A DNA stretch of 11,914 nucleotides, taken from Alphaproteobacteria bacterium. Its GTDB lineage: Bacteria; Pseudomonadota; Alphaproteobacteria; Micropepsales; Micropepsaceae. The stretch lies in contig JAPLPI010000207.1 in assembly GCA_026400305.1 (NCBI GenBank), forward strand, positions 1-11,914, in the 5' to 3' direction. The notes beneath the pieces were generated by a model that was not told the DNA's origin, ran no database searches, and was given only the letters and a program-made list of their open reading frames with translations. Both the position numbers and the translations under genes were made by a program. Positions 1 through 7,650 of the stretch are shown in pieces (position 1 is the first letter of the stretch; the number at the start of each line of letters is the position of its first letter).

Positions 1-543
1 GGCGTGCGCTATGCTCCGCTGGAAGAACTGGCGGTGTTGAACCCGAAAACGATGAAGCCCGTGCCCGCCGACGGCAAGACCATCGGCGAGGTAATGTTCC
101 GCGGCAATATCGTGATGCGCGGCTATCTGAAAAATCCCAAGGCCACGCGCGACGCCCTAGAAGGTGGCTGGTTCCATTCCGGCGACCTGGGCGTGATGTA
201 TCCGGACGGATATATCCAGCTGAAAGACCGCAGCAAGGACATCATAATTTCCGGCGGCGAGAATATCTCCTCCATCGAAGTGGAAGACGCCATCGCCAAG
301 CACCCCGCCGTGCTGTTCGTGGCGGTGGTGGCGAGGCCCGACGCCAAGTGGGGCGAGCATCCCTGCGCATTCGTGGAACTGCGGCCCGGCGCCAGGGTGA
401 GCGAAACCGAGATCAGCGATTTCGCACGGGCGCGGCTGGCCAAATTCAAGATGCCGCGCACCATCGTGTTTTCGGATCTGCCCAAGACATCCACGGGCAA
501 GATCCAGAAGTTTCTGCTGCGCGAAATGGCGAAGGCTTTGTAG
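1..543 (+). CDS. Acyl-CoA synthetase (AMP-dependent synthetase/ligase), C-terminal part only
   Basis: This is the 3' end of an ANL-superfamily adenylating enzyme, which activates a carboxylic acid as an acyl-AMP and transfers it to coenzyme A in the cytoplasm. The frame is open from the first base, so the N-terminal two thirds lie outside the window. Visible family motifs, numbered from the first codon, are GWFHSGD near residue 55, [14 protein letters not shown] near residue 77, and the C-terminal [14 protein letters not shown], whose GK lysine is the usual catalytic lysine for adenylate formation. The spacing and the C-terminal subdomain look complete and functional. The substrate cannot be read from this part; the sequence resembles fatty or medium-chain acyl-CoA ligases. 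The gene converges with the DUF465 gene that follows. Confidence 0.93.
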   Translation, partial: GVRYAPLEELAVLNPKTMKPVPADGKTIGEVMFRGNIVMRGYLKNPKATRDALEGGWFHSGDLGVMYPDGYIQLKDRSKDIIISGGENISSIEVEDAIAKHPAVLFVAVVARPDAKWGEHPCAFVELRPGARVSETEISDFARARLAKFKMPRTIVFSDLPKTSTGKIQKFLLREMAKAL

Positions 544-628
544 TCAATTCCCGCGGCCGCGCACTTATTAAATTACGCTCCGGCTCTCGCCTACGCGTCC
601 GCGCGCGGCCCGGCGGGATAGAGGCAGC

Positions 629-802
629 TCAGTTAACGACGCTTCTCAGCCGTTCGATCTCGTCCTTAATTCGAAGTTTTTGCTTTTTCAGGGCTACGAC
701 CCGGATCTCGTCCCAGTCAGGGTTGCACGTCTTGTTCTCGATGATGTCCTGGATTTTTTTATGCTGGTTGGACAGATGGTTGATATGTTCCTGTATCGCC
801 AT
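629..802 (-). CDS. DUF465/YdcH-family small coiled-coil protein
   Basis: This 57-residue reading frame starts MAIQEHINHL and ends ERLRSVVN. The family is a short helical hairpin found widely in proteobacteria, with no established molecular role. The family signature is visible in the second half: a D-W-D-E turn at about 29-32, then VALKKQKLRIKDEIERL, closely resembling the matching stretch of the other DUF465 gene at 1577-1792. A GAGG ribosome-binding site sits 7 nt before the ATG. The gene is divergent from ubiX with a 157-nt shared upstream region. That region contains a GGCCCC/GGGGCC inverted repeat (859-864 and 885-890), which is only a weak operator candidate. Confidence 0.85.
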   Translation of the reverse strand: MAIQEHINHLSNQHKKIQDIIENKTCNPDWDEIRVVALKKQKLRIKDEIERLRSVVN

Positions 803-959
803 ACATGCACCTCATCGTTGGATTTCGGTCGGCTGGCGCTACCACTTGGCTCGCGCCTGGCCCCAAAATTCACCCACAAATCCAGGGGCCTGTCATCCCC
901 AAAAAAGGTGGGAACCGAAACTCTTTATGCTTTCCTTAAGAAGTGCTAACGGGTGGCAC

Positions 960-1580
960 ATGACACGGAGCGGGAACCCAAAAGACAAAGCGGAGCGGCT
1001 GGTTATCGGCCTGTCGGGGGCGTCTGGCGTTGCCTATGGCATCCGCCTTCTGGATGCCTGCAGCGAGCTTGGGATAGAATCGCACTTGGTTATGACTAAG
1101 CCCGCGGAAATGACCATCGGCTACGAAACAAAAATGTCGACCCGCCAGGTTACCGCTAAAGCGGATTACAGCTACGCGATCGCGGACATTGCCGCGCCCA
1201 TCGCCAGCGGCAGTTTCAAGACCAAGGGCATGATCGTGGCGCCGTGCAGTATACGGACGATGAGCGAGATCGCCACCGGCGTGACCACCAGCCTTCTGAC
1301 CCGCGCCGCCGATGTGATGCTGAAGGAGCGCCGGCCGCTGGTGCTGATGGTACGCGAGACGCCGCTGCACCTGGGACACCTGCGCACCATGACGGCGCTG
1401 GCGGAAATGGGCGCCATCATCCTGCCGCCAGTCCCCGCTTTTTACGCCGAGCCGAAGACGCTGACCGACCTGGTGGACCAGATGGTAGGTCGTTGTTTGG
1501 ATTTGTTCGACTATGACTGGCCCGACGTGAAGCGCTGGGGCGAGGAATTGGCCAAGGGCCGCAGGAAAAAGAAGCGATGA
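960..1580 (+). CDS. ubiX: UbiX flavin prenyltransferase
   Basis: UbiX attaches a dimethylallyl group to FMN to make prenylated FMN, the cofactor of UbiD-type decarboxylases, which act in ubiquinone synthesis among other pathways. The 206-residue product has the N-terminal flavin-binding segment RLVIGLSGASGVAYGIRLL (about 13-30), the central APCSIRTMSEIATG (about 94-107), and the RRPLVLMVRETPLHLGHLR block (about 124-142) that is very characteristic of the family. Length is normal for UbiX. I chose the ATG at 960, which begins shortly before the Rossmann-like strand; an in-frame ATG at 927 would add 11 residues and has an AAGGTGGG further upstream, so the start is not certain. No ubiD is present in the window. 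The stop codon overlaps the ATG of the following gene (ATGA), implying translational coupling. Confidence 0.92.
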   Translation: MTRSGNPKDKAERLVIGLSGASGVAYGIRLLDACSELGIESHLVMTKPAEMTIGYETKMSTRQVTAKADYSYAIADIAAPIASGSFKTKGMIVAPCSIRTMSEIATGVTTSLLTRAADVMLKERRPLVLMVRETPLHLGHLRTMTALAEMGAIILPPVPAFYAEPKTLTDLVDQMVGRCLDLFDYDWPDVKRWGEELAKGRRKKKR

Positions 1581-1792
1581 CCGGAGTTGTTGGTCCCAAC
1601 GAAGTCGCCGCGCGCGCCAAGCTGACCCAGCTGACCCAGGAAGATCGCGACCTGGATTCCGCCATCGAGGCCATGGTGCGGGCGGGTAATCCCGACCTGA
1701 TGGCGCTGGCGCGGCTGAAGAAGCGCAAGCTTCAGCTGAAGGACGAGATCACCGAGATCAACAACGGCCTGCTGCCGGATATAATCGCGTAG
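1577..1792 (+). CDS. DUF465/YdcH-family small coiled-coil protein, coupled to ubiX
   Basis: This 71-residue protein has the DUF465 helical hairpin: a charged helix (about 9-36), the turn AGNPDLMALARL, and the family signature LKKRKLQLKDEI (about 49-60). Its start codon overlaps the ubiX stop by 4 nt, with AGGA about 10 nt upstream, so it is probably expressed from the ubiX transcript. Its conserved half resembles the leftward DUF465 gene on the other side of ubiX, but its N-terminus is longer and different. The molecular function of the family is not known. Confidence 0.85.
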   Translation: MTGVVGPNEVAARAKLTQLTQEDRDLDSAIEAMVRAGNPDLMALARLKKRKLQLKDEITEINNGLLPDIIA

Positions 1793-1800
1793 CCCTAATG

Positions 1801-1848
1801 CTTCGATAGGCTCAGAATGAGGAATTCCTCACCCTGAGCTTGACGAAG
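1801..1848. repeat. Imperfect 48-nt palindrome between convergent genes
   Basis: Two 22-nt arms (1801-1822 and 1827-1848) are inverted copies with 5 mismatches around an AATT centre. The arms share CTTCG, GCTCAG and TGAGG blocks. It lies 8 nt after the stop of the DUF465 gene and just before the stop of leftward alaS, where it could end transcription in both directions. It resembles intergenic palindromes of the CTTCGACAGGCTCAG type that I recall as scattered in many proteobacterial genomes; that identification is from memory, not from a search. Confidence 0.7.
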
Positions 1849-1859
1849 AGTGAGGCCGC

Positions 1860-4514
1860 TTAAGCCGGCGCCAACTCGCCCAGCTTCTTGCGAATGGCAT
1901 CCAGCGCAGCTTGCGGATTGCCGTTGTACGGTCCGCCGGCCTGGGCCATGTCGGGACGGCCGCCGCCGCCCTTGCCACCCAGCGCTTCCGCCGCCACCCG
2001 CACCAGGTCCACCGCGCTGATGCGCGATGTAAGGTCGTCGGTGACGCCGGCCACGATCGAAACCTTGCCGTCCGCGGCGGTGACGAAGGCCACCACGCCA
2101 CTGCCGACCTGGGACTTCGCGCCGTCGGCCAGGCTCTTGAGGTCCTTGGGCGAGACGCCGTCCACCAATTTCAGCACGGCTTTCAGGCCCGCGATGGTTT
2201 CATCGGCGTCGCCGCCCGATTGCGCCGGACCGGCCAGCGCCAGCTGCTTCTTGGCTTCCGCCAATTCGCGTTCCAGCTTGCGGCGTTCTTCCGACAACTG
2301 CGCCACGCGAAATGACAATTCGCCGATCGGCGCCTTGATGGCCGACGCCGCTTCGCGGGCGATCTCCGCCTGCCCCGACAGGTAACGGCGGGCATGTTCG
2401 GATGTCAGCGCCTCGATGCGGCGCACGCCGGCGGCCACGGCACTTTCCGCCAGGATGGTGAACAGGCCGATATCGCCTAGACGGTGGACATGGGTGCCGC
2501 CGCACAGTTCGACAGAATAGGATTTTTCGCCGTCCAGGTCCACGCCCATCGACAGCACGCGCACTTCATCGCCGTATTTTTCACCGAACAGGGCTTCGGC
2601 CCCCGCCTTGATCGCCTGGTCGGTGGCCATCAAACGCGTGGTGGTATCGGAGTTCTGGCGGATCACGACATTGACCTGCGCCTCGATCTTTTCCAGTTCC
2701 TGGGGTGACACCGGCTTCTGGTGCGAGAAGTCAAAGCGCAGCCGCTCGGCATTCACCAGCGAACCCTTCTGGCTGACATGGTTGCCCAGCACGCGCTTGA
2801 GCGCGGCGTGCAGCAAATGGGTGGCACTGTGATTGGCGCGGGTGGCGCGGCGCCGCTCGGTATCCACTTTCAGGTCCACGGCATCGCCGGGCGCGAAGCT
2901 GCCTTCGGTGATGCGCACGCTGTGCACATGCAGGGCGCCCAGCTTCTTTTGAGAGTCGGTAACCTGACCCTTGGCCCTGGCCGAATTCATGTGACCGGTA
3001 TCGCCAGCCTGGCCGCCGGATTCGCCATAGAAGGGCGTCTGGTTGCTAACCATCTCCACCGCTTCGCCAGCACTGGCCGCCATCACCCGGCCGCCATCCT
3101 TGAAGATGGCCAACACCACGCCTTCGGCCGTTTCGGTGTCATAGCCCAGGAATTCGGTACGGCCGACTTCGTCCAGAACCGAAAACCACTTGGCTTCGCT
3201 GGCGGCGTCGGCATTGCCGGTCCAGGAGGCGCGGGCTTCCTGCTTTTGTTTTTGCATTGACGCCGCAAAGCCGTCGGTATCCACCGTGACGCCGCGGGCG
3301 CGCAGGGATTCCTCGGTCAAGTCCAGCGGGAAGCCGTACGTGTCATAGAGCTTGAAGGCGACATCGCCCTTGAGCTGGTCGCCCTTGTTCAACCCAATAC
3401 TGGCTTCGTCCAGCAGCTTGAGGCCGCGTGCCAGGGTTTCGCGGAAGCGGATTTCTTCCAGCTTCAAGGTCTCGGCGATCATGGCTTCGCTGCGCTTGAG
3501 TTCGGGATAGGCCGAGCCCATCTCACCAACCAGCGCCGGCACCAGCCGGTGCATCAGGGGATCCTTGGTGCCCAGCAGGTGTGCGTGGCGCATGGCGCGG
3601 CGCATGATCCGGCGCAGCACATAACCGCGGCCTTCGTTCGACGGCAGCACGCCGTCCGCGATCAGGAAGGAGGTGGCGCGCAGGTGATCGGAAATGATGC
3701 GATGGCTGAACGTGGCCTCGCCGGTGCTCGCGACACCGCTGGCCGATTCCGAGGCCGCGATCAAATGGCGGAAGAGGTCCACATCGTAATTGTTCGTCAC
3801 GCCCTGCAGGATGGCGGCGATACGCTCCAGCCCCATGCCGGTGTCGATGGAGGGCTTGGGCAAGTTGAGACGGGTATTTTCGTCCACCTGCTCGAACTGC
3901 ATGAACACAAGGTTCCAGAATTCCAGGTAGCGGTCGCCGTCTTCTTCCGGCGAGCCCGGCGGGCCGCCCGCAACGGACGGGCCCTGGTCGTAGAAGATTT
4001 CCGAACAGAAGCCGCATGGGCCGGTGGGACCCATGGCCCACAGGTTGCTTTCATGGCCGATGATCCTGTCATCGCTGAAACCGGCGATCTTCTTCCAGAG
4101 CTGACGGGCCTCATCATCGGTGGGATAAACCGTGATCAACAGCTTGTCCGCAGGCAGCCCCACCACCTTGGTGATGAAATCCCAGGCGAAGGTGATCGCG
4201 TCTTCCTTGAAGTAATCGCCGAAAGAGAAGTTCCCCAGCATCTCGAAGAAGGTGTGATGGCGGGCGGTATAGCCGACATTGTCCAGATCGTTGTGCTTGC
4301 CACCGGCGCGCACACATTTCTGCACCGTGGTGGCGCGGCTGTAGGGGCGCTTTTCAGCGCCAGTGAAAAGGTTCTTGAACTGGACCATGCCCGCATTGGT
4401 GAACAGCAGGGTCGGGTCGTTGCGCGGCACCAGCGGTGAGGACGGCACATTGGTGTGCCCCCGCTCAGCGAAGAAATCGAGGAACCCGGTGCGGACTTCG
4501 GAAAGGCTTTTCAT
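1860..4514 (-). CDS. alaS: Alanyl-tRNA synthetase
   Basis: This enzyme charges tRNA-Ala with alanine in the cytoplasm and edits mischarged Ser/Gly. The 884-residue product is full length. The catalytic domain shows the class II motif 2 region [19 protein letters not shown] near residue 85-103 and motif 3 [11 protein letters not shown] near 225-240. The editing domain has its zinc-type HxxxH (H562, H566 in HSATH) and CxxxH (C671, H675 in CGGTH), and the glycine-rich C-terminal C-Ala segment [17 protein letters not shown] is present. The ATG at 4514 aligns with the usual N-terminus ([15 protein letters not shown]). The open frame could begin at a TTG at 4538, but that lies upstream of the likely -10 box. 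The gene follows recA in the same direction, a common alphaproteobacterial order, with a terminator between them. Confidence 0.97.
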   Translation of the reverse strand: MKSLSEVRTGFLDFFAERGHTNVPSSPLVPRNDPTLLFTNAGMVQFKNLFTGAEKRPYSRATTVQKCVRAGGKHNDLDNVGYTARHHTFFEMLGNFSFGDYFKEDAITFAWDFITKVVGLPADKLLITVYPTDDEARQLWKKIAGFSDDRIIGHESNLWAMGPTGPCGFCSEIFYDQGPSVAGGPPGSPEEDGDRYLEFWNLVFMQFEQVDENTRLNLPKPSIDTGMGLERIAAILQGVTNNYDVDLFRHLIAASESASGVASTGEATFSHRIISDHLRATSFLIADGVLPSNEGRGYVLRRIMRRAMRHAHLLGTKDPLMHRLVPALVGEMGSAYPELKRSEAMIAETLKLEEIRFRETLARGLKLLDEASIGLNKGDQLKGDVAFKLYDTYGFPLDLTEESLRARGVTVDTDGFAASMQKQKQEARASWTGNADAASEAKWFSVLDEVGRTEFLGYDTETAEGVVLAIFKDGGRVMAASAGEAVEMVSNQTPFYGESGGQAGDTGHMNSARAKGQVTDSQKKLGALHVHSVRITEGSFAPGDAVDLKVDTERRRATRANHSATHLLHAALKRVLGNHVSQKGSLVNAERLRFDFSHQKPVSPQELEKIEAQVNVVIRQNSDTTTRLMATDQAIKAGAEALFGEKYGDEVRVLSMGVDLDGEKSYSVELCGGTHVHRLGDIGLFTILAESAVAAGVRRIEALTSEHARRYLSGQAEIAREAASAIKAPIGELSFRVAQLSEERRKLERELAEAKKQLALAGPAQSGGDADETIAGLKAVLKLVDGVSPKDLKSLADGAKSQVGSGVVAFVTAADGKVSIVAGVTDDLTSRISAVDLVRVAAEALGGKGGGGRPDMAQAGGPYNGNPQAALDAIRKKLGELAPA

Positions 4515-4522
4515 AAGCCTAT

Positions 4523-4551
4523 GTTGTAACGGCTCCAAAAAACCTTGTCAC
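4523..4551 (-). promoter_or_regulatory. Candidate alaS promoter giving a near-leaderless mRNA
   Basis: On the minus strand a GTGACA (4546-4551, 5 of 6 to TTGACA) is followed by 17 nt and TACAAC (4523-4528, 4 of 6 to TATAAT). The -10 ends 8 nt before the alaS ATG, so transcription would start at or within a few bases of the start codon. This fits the lack of a good Shine-Dalgarno sequence there. The spacer and upstream flank also form an imperfect hairpin (4531-4576) with GGCTC/GAGCC and CCAAAAAACC/GGTTTTTGG arms. It is a pattern match only, with no experimental support. Confidence 0.4.
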
Positions 4552-4578
4552 CCTTGGGTTTTTGGGGACCAGAGCCGC

Positions 4579-4618
4579 AAAAAACAAAGGGCGTCCGCAT
4601 TCACACGGACGCCCTTTG
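4579..4618 (-). terminator. Rho-independent terminator of recA
   Basis: A perfect 13-bp stem (4606-4618 with 4585-4597, CAAAGGGCGTCCG and its complement) with an 8-nt loop is followed on the minus strand by six T residues (4579-4584). It lies about 60 nt after the recA stop and before the alaS promoter, so recA and alaS are probably separate transcription units. Confidence 0.9.
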
Positions 4619-4677
4619 CCGAGGAGCTGAGGCCCCCATGGCTAGGGCTTATCAGCTTTATGATTTGGCCTTCAGGC

Positions 4678-5728
4678 CTATTCTTCTTCCGGCTCCGCCT
4701 TTTCCGAGACGTCCAGAACCAGGTTCTGGCCAATCTGGCCGGCATTGGCACGGATGGCGGCTTCAATCTTGTCGGCGATGTCGCGGTTCTCGGTCAGGAA
4801 GGTCTTGGCCGATTCCCGGCCCTGGCCGATGCGCGCACCGTCATAGGAATACCAAGAGCCCGACTTCTCCACGATGCCGGCCTTGGCGCCCAGATCGACC
4901 AGCTCACCGACCTTGGAAATGCCCACACCATACATGATGTCGAACTCGACCTGCTTGAAGGGCGGGGCCACCTTGTTCTTGACCACCTTCACGCGGGTCT
5001 GATTGCCAATCACTTCGTCGCGGTCCTTGATGGCGCCTATGCGGCGGATATCCAGGCGCACCGAGGCATAGAATTTCAGCGCATTGCCGCCGGTGGTGGT
5101 TTCCGGATTGCCGAACATGATTCCGATTTTCATGCGGATCTGATTGATGAAAAGCACGATGGTGTTGGACTTGGAAATGCTGCCGGTCAGCTTGCGCAGC
5201 GCCTGACTCATCAAACGCGCCTGAAGGCCAGGCAGGGAATCGCCCATTTCGCCCTCCAGTTCGGCCTTGGGTGTCAGGGCGGCGACCGAGTCGATAACCA
5301 CGATGTCCACACCGCCGGACCGCACCAGCGTGTCGGTGATTTCCAGCGCCTGTTCGCCGGATGTCCACGCCCAGCTTACCGGCATAGACCGGGTCTAGGG
5401 CATGCTCGGCGTCCACGAAGGCGGCGATGCCGCCCTTCTTCTGGATCTCTGCGATGACATGCAACGCCAGGGTAGTCTTACCTGAGGATTCCGGACCATA
5501 GACCTCGATCACGCGGCCGCGGGGCAACCCGCCGATGCCCAGCGCGATATCAAGGCCAAGTGAACCGGTCGAAACGGAGTCGGTCGCCAGCCCTAGGTCA
5601 CGGCTGCCCAGCTTCATCACCGAGCCCTTGCCGAAGGCACGGTCGATCTGACTCAGCGCCGCGTCCAGCGCGCGCTTGCGGTCCGAATTTTGTTCCTTGC
5701 TAACCACCCGTAAAGCCGCCTGTGACAT
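4678..5728 (-). pseudogene. recA: recA, disrupted by an internal ~29-nt deletion and frameshift
   Basis: RecA is the DNA strand-exchange recombinase and the co-protease that triggers LexA self-cleavage. The N-terminal part (5728 to about 5363, residues 1-122) is normal: Walker A GPESSGKT at 78-85, [17 protein letters not shown] at 106-122. The rest (5358 to 4681, 226 codons) continues in another frame with [36 protein letters not shown] and the acidic tail EKAEPEEE. Between GVD and GEQ only 4 nt remain (5359-5362), where RecA proteins normally have 11 residues (E. coli IDNLLCSQPDT). That is a loss of 29 nt. Restoring them would give about 359 residues, a normal length. Translation from the true start would run out of frame to a stop at 4904, giving 274 residues without Walker B. 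The start is well supported: GGGAG lies 7 nt before the ATG. A read or assembly error is a serious alternative to a real mutation. Confidence 0.9.
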
Positions 5729-5797
5729 GAGATATCTCCCGTTATTTCACGGCGTCCGCTGATTCCCAAGCGAATCCCACGGCGACGAGAAGTCGCA

Positions 5798-5825
5798 AAT
5801 GTACGTGATTTGTTCTCTTTGGCAA
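5798..5825 (-). promoter_or_regulatory. Possible recA promoter
   Basis: On the minus strand TTGCCA (5820-5825) and TACATT (5798-5803) are separated by 16 nt, about 70 nt before the recA ATG. The match is moderate. The SOS-type box lies about 45 nt further upstream rather than overlapping it, so a second promoter nearer that box is also possible. Confidence 0.3.
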
Positions 5826-5869
5826 GATGCTGCCTAATGCGTTGAAATAAAGAACTAATACTACATATT

Positions 5870-5884
5870 GTTCTTACTATGTTC
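5870..5884. promoter_or_regulatory. Alphaproteobacterial SOS (LexA) box upstream of recA
   Basis: GTTC TTACTAT GTTC on the plus strand is an exact GTTC-N7-GTTC direct repeat, the LexA-binding consensus known from alphaproteobacteria such as Rhodobacter, Sinorhizobium and Caulobacter. It ends 142 nt upstream of the recA start codon, in AT-rich DNA. Its position before recA supports SOS control of that gene. Confidence 0.75.
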
Positions 5885-6193
5885 CTAGAAATTTATTGGC
5901 AGTGTCTCAGTTTTAATTTCTGCCTTTTGCGGCGAATCGCTGTAACCGACCCAAAACCTGGCGGCCGAACCCATGGGACGAATTCGTTCTGTTTTTGTTC
6001 CGTTGGTCGTTGCCGCTTCCCTGTCGTCATGAATGATCCTAGGGCTCGCTCTAGTGGGCACAGTGCGGGGAACAGCCCTGCTCCCGAACACTACCCCGCA
6101 ATACAACTACAGTGAGGTGCCGGAGCTATGGCGACAGCACGCGCGCGAACCTTGGAGGGTTCTATTTCCTGATCTTGAGTGGAAGCCGCCTAA
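5885..6193. other. Gene-poor stretch, with an interrupted reading frame at 5973-6203
   Basis: I see no intact gene here. On the plus strand one frame begins MGRIRSVFVPLVVAASLSS (ATG at 5973), reaches TGA at 6030-6032, and resumes at once with ATG at 6033, giving 56 further residues (MILGLALVGTVRG near the start, then a W-rich segment with PELWRQHAREPWRVLFP) to a TAG at 6201. The start resembles a signal peptide, but there is no Shine-Dalgarno sequence and codon use is mixed. It may be a remnant or chance. GC content and codon use differ from the flanking genes, and no RNA gene is recognisable. Confidence 0.35.
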
Positions 6194-6678
6194 CGGGGAT
6201 TAGACCGGTGCGCGCTTCTTGTATGGGCCGCGAAGCTAGGTTCAAAGCCGCATGACACGAAGTCAGGAAAGCCAGAGCTGTGCGGGCTAGGTGAAGATGG
6301 GCACAGCCAGAAAATAGAAAAGGCAGAAGGGGAATACTTCCGCGCGCTTCCTAGCGCCACTGCAGACAAGTTCGTGACAAGGTACTCCAAAATTTTTCTA
6401 TCGTAACTCTTTCATATAAACCTGGTCAGAATTGGAAACTAAGCGACGGTCATAGGGCCCCGCAATCAGTCATTATGTCGGATAAAGACTTCACCGCGCG
6501 CGTAGATCGAAATGAGATTGCATTTAGAAAAGGCGATCTATTGATTTGCAACGTCGCGGAGAGAGCGCGGCGCACTGCTGGCGGCTTCAAATCAGAATAT
6601 GAAATTGAGAAGGTTTTAGAACACCGACCGCCTCCCCCGCCCCAGCCGGCGCTAGACTGGGGAAAGCCAAAAGCCTAG
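6194..6678 (+). pseudogene. Remnant of an unrecognised protein, split by a one-base frameshift
   Basis: Two adjacent frames join into one plausible protein end. The first frame, open from 6194 to a TAA at 6404 but with no start codon, includes EKAEGEYFRALPSATADKF. The second, open from 6355, includes SYKPGQNWKLSDG, then MSDKDFTARVDRNEIAFRKG, LLICNV, SEYEIEKVLEHR and a proline run (PPPPP) before the stop at 6678. Adding one base at the AAAATTTTT run (6389-6397) fuses them as TRYSKNFSIVTLSYKPGQNW. The W-LSDG, D-DF, F-KGD and YE-VL-H pattern is one I recall at the C-termini of various bacterial proteins of unknown role, but I cannot name the family. The 67-residue ATG frame at 6475 alone would be only the tail. 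No N-terminal part is identifiable, so this looks like a decayed gene; a sequencing indel is possible. Confidence 0.6.
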
Positions 6679-6807
6679 CTCTTAGGGTTTCGCAGTTTAA
6701 GAACGCCGCAGAGCGCCCCATTTCCGCCATCAACCAGTCACGCGCCAAGCGTCACAGATACGTCGACGGTCGGACAGCCTGCCGCTTGCGAAAAGGACCA
6801 ATGGGAC

Positions 6808-7008
6808 ATGGAACAGGCCAAACGCGATTATCTATTTCGCTATGCCGATGAGATGGGCGGCGTCATCCGCTCCGCCTTCATGCAATGCCCCGAAGATGCC
6901 GTTTCCTTCGAGCGGGCGCGCAACATCATGCAGGACCGCTATGCCTCGCTCGAAGTCTTTGACGGCGAGCGTGTCGTCCATACCGAGTGCAAGTCGGGCG
7001 CCGCTTAA
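6808..7008 (+). CDS. Small hypothetical protein
   Basis: A 66-residue protein that I do not recognise. It starts MEQAKRDYLFRYADEMGGVI, has a single-helix look in the first half, and contains two cysteines (C27 and one near residue 62, ECKSG). There is no signal peptide or membrane segment. Codon use is GC-rich and matches the core genes, unlike the segment just upstream, which favours a real gene. AAAAGGA lies about 11 nt before the ATG. It is followed 68 nt later by the PEBP-like gene in the same direction. Confidence 0.6.
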   Translation: MEQAKRDYLFRYADEMGGVIRSAFMQCPEDAVSFERARNIMQDRYASLEVFDGERVVHTECKSGAA

Positions 7009-7076
7009 CCGCCGGTCCCGCCCTCTTCCAAGCCCGGCTTGTGGCGGCTAGGCTCCCCACCAAAATAGGGAACGCT

Positions 7077-7643
7077 ATGAAAACACTCGCTTTGGGCCTG
7101 ACGGCGGTCCTGTTCACCGCGTCGCTGGCCTGGTCCGCGCCCTGGATGACCTCGACTTCGATCAAGGACGCGGCCCGCATCCCGGTGCGCTTTGGCGGCG
7201 ACGACCAGAAGCGCGCCTGCAGCCCCCGCAATCCCGCCATCTGCCCCTGCCCCGGCAAGAATGTCTTGCCGCAGCTGGCCTGGCATGACGCGCCTGCCGG
7301 GACCAAAAGCTTCGCCATCCTAATGTACGACATCGACGGCCAGTTCGGCGCGGGCGTGTCGCACTGGGTGGCCTACAATATCGCGGCCACCACCACGGAA
7401 TTGAATGAAGGCGACGGCACCGGCTTTACCGGTGGCGCGGGCAACCGCAGCAATCCTAATTACATCGGCCTCTGCCCGCCGCAAGGCGACGGGCCGCACC
7501 ATTACCTGATCACGGTGATGGCCACCGACCTGGGGCCGAGCCTGGCGCCCGCCCTGACGCGCGACCAATTCCTGGCCGCCGCCAAGGGTCACCTGCTGAG
7601 CAGCGCCACCATCGGCGGCCTGTTCTCCCGCCAATACAACTAG
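7077..7643 (+). CDS. Exported YbhB/YbcL (PEBP-like) protein
   Basis: A 188-residue member of the phosphatidylethanolamine-binding protein superfamily (bacterial YbhB/YbcL group, often labelled Raf-kinase-inhibitor-like). Bacterial members have no firmly assigned reaction. An N-terminal signal peptide (MKTLALGLTAVLFTASLAWSA, likely cleaved near 21) places it outside the cytoplasm. Family features are the LPQLAWHDAPAGTKSFAIL block (64-82), the D85/D87 pair, VSHWVAYNI (94-102), and GLCPPQGDGPHHY (131-143) with the pocket histidines. The segment RACSPRNPAICPCPG carries three cysteines that could form a disulfide after export. I chose the ATG at 7077 because GGGA precedes it by about 5 nt and the signal peptide begins there. 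The GalM-like gene starts 7 nt after the stop, so they are probably one operon. Confidence 0.9.
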   Translation: MKTLALGLTAVLFTASLAWSAPWMTSTSIKDAARIPVRFGGDDQKRACSPRNPAICPCPGKNVLPQLAWHDAPAGTKSFAILMYDIDGQFGAGVSHWVAYNIAATTTELNEGDGTGFTGGAGNRSNPNYIGLCPPQGDGPHHYLITVMATDLGPSLAPALTRDQFLAAAKGHLLSSATIGGLFSRQYN

Positions 7644-7650
7644 GATTGCC

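Noticed and set aside
548..628. GGCCGCGC/GCGCGGCC inverted repeat after the acyl-CoA synthetase gene
   Set aside because: Only 8 bp with a loop of nearly 40 nt and no T run; expected by chance in GC-rich DNA.
3549..4439. 296-codon rightward frame opposite alaS
   Set aside because: It lies entirely within alaS on the other strand. The alaS protein is conserved across this stretch, and the opposing frame has no recognisable motif.
4536..4538. TTG as the alaS start
   Set aside because: It would lie upstream of the candidate -10 box and adds 8 residues absent from the usual family N-terminus; ATG at 4514 fits better.
4363..5457. 364-codon rightward frame across the recA-alaS junction
   Set aside because: It runs antisense to conserved recA and alaS coding sequence and through the recA terminator. 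It is a GC-rich shadow.
5879..6115. 78-codon rightward frame overlapping the SOS-type box
   Set aside because: No ribosome-binding site and no protein-like pattern; the start lies inside the box.
6190..6260. Possible tRNA suggested by a GGTTCAAA block
   Set aside because: No matching acceptor stem, anticodon arm or D arm can be drawn around it.
6190..6390. 66-codon leftward frame in the decayed segment
   Set aside because: It is antisense to the better-supported rightward remnant, with a Ser/Pro-rich composition and no motif.
6389..6397. Programmed -1 frameshift at AAAATTTTT
   Set aside because: In the upstream frame the run reads as AAA ATT TTT, which does not fit the usual X-XXY-YYZ slippery pattern, and no start codon opens the upstream frame. 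A mutation or sequencing indel is simpler.
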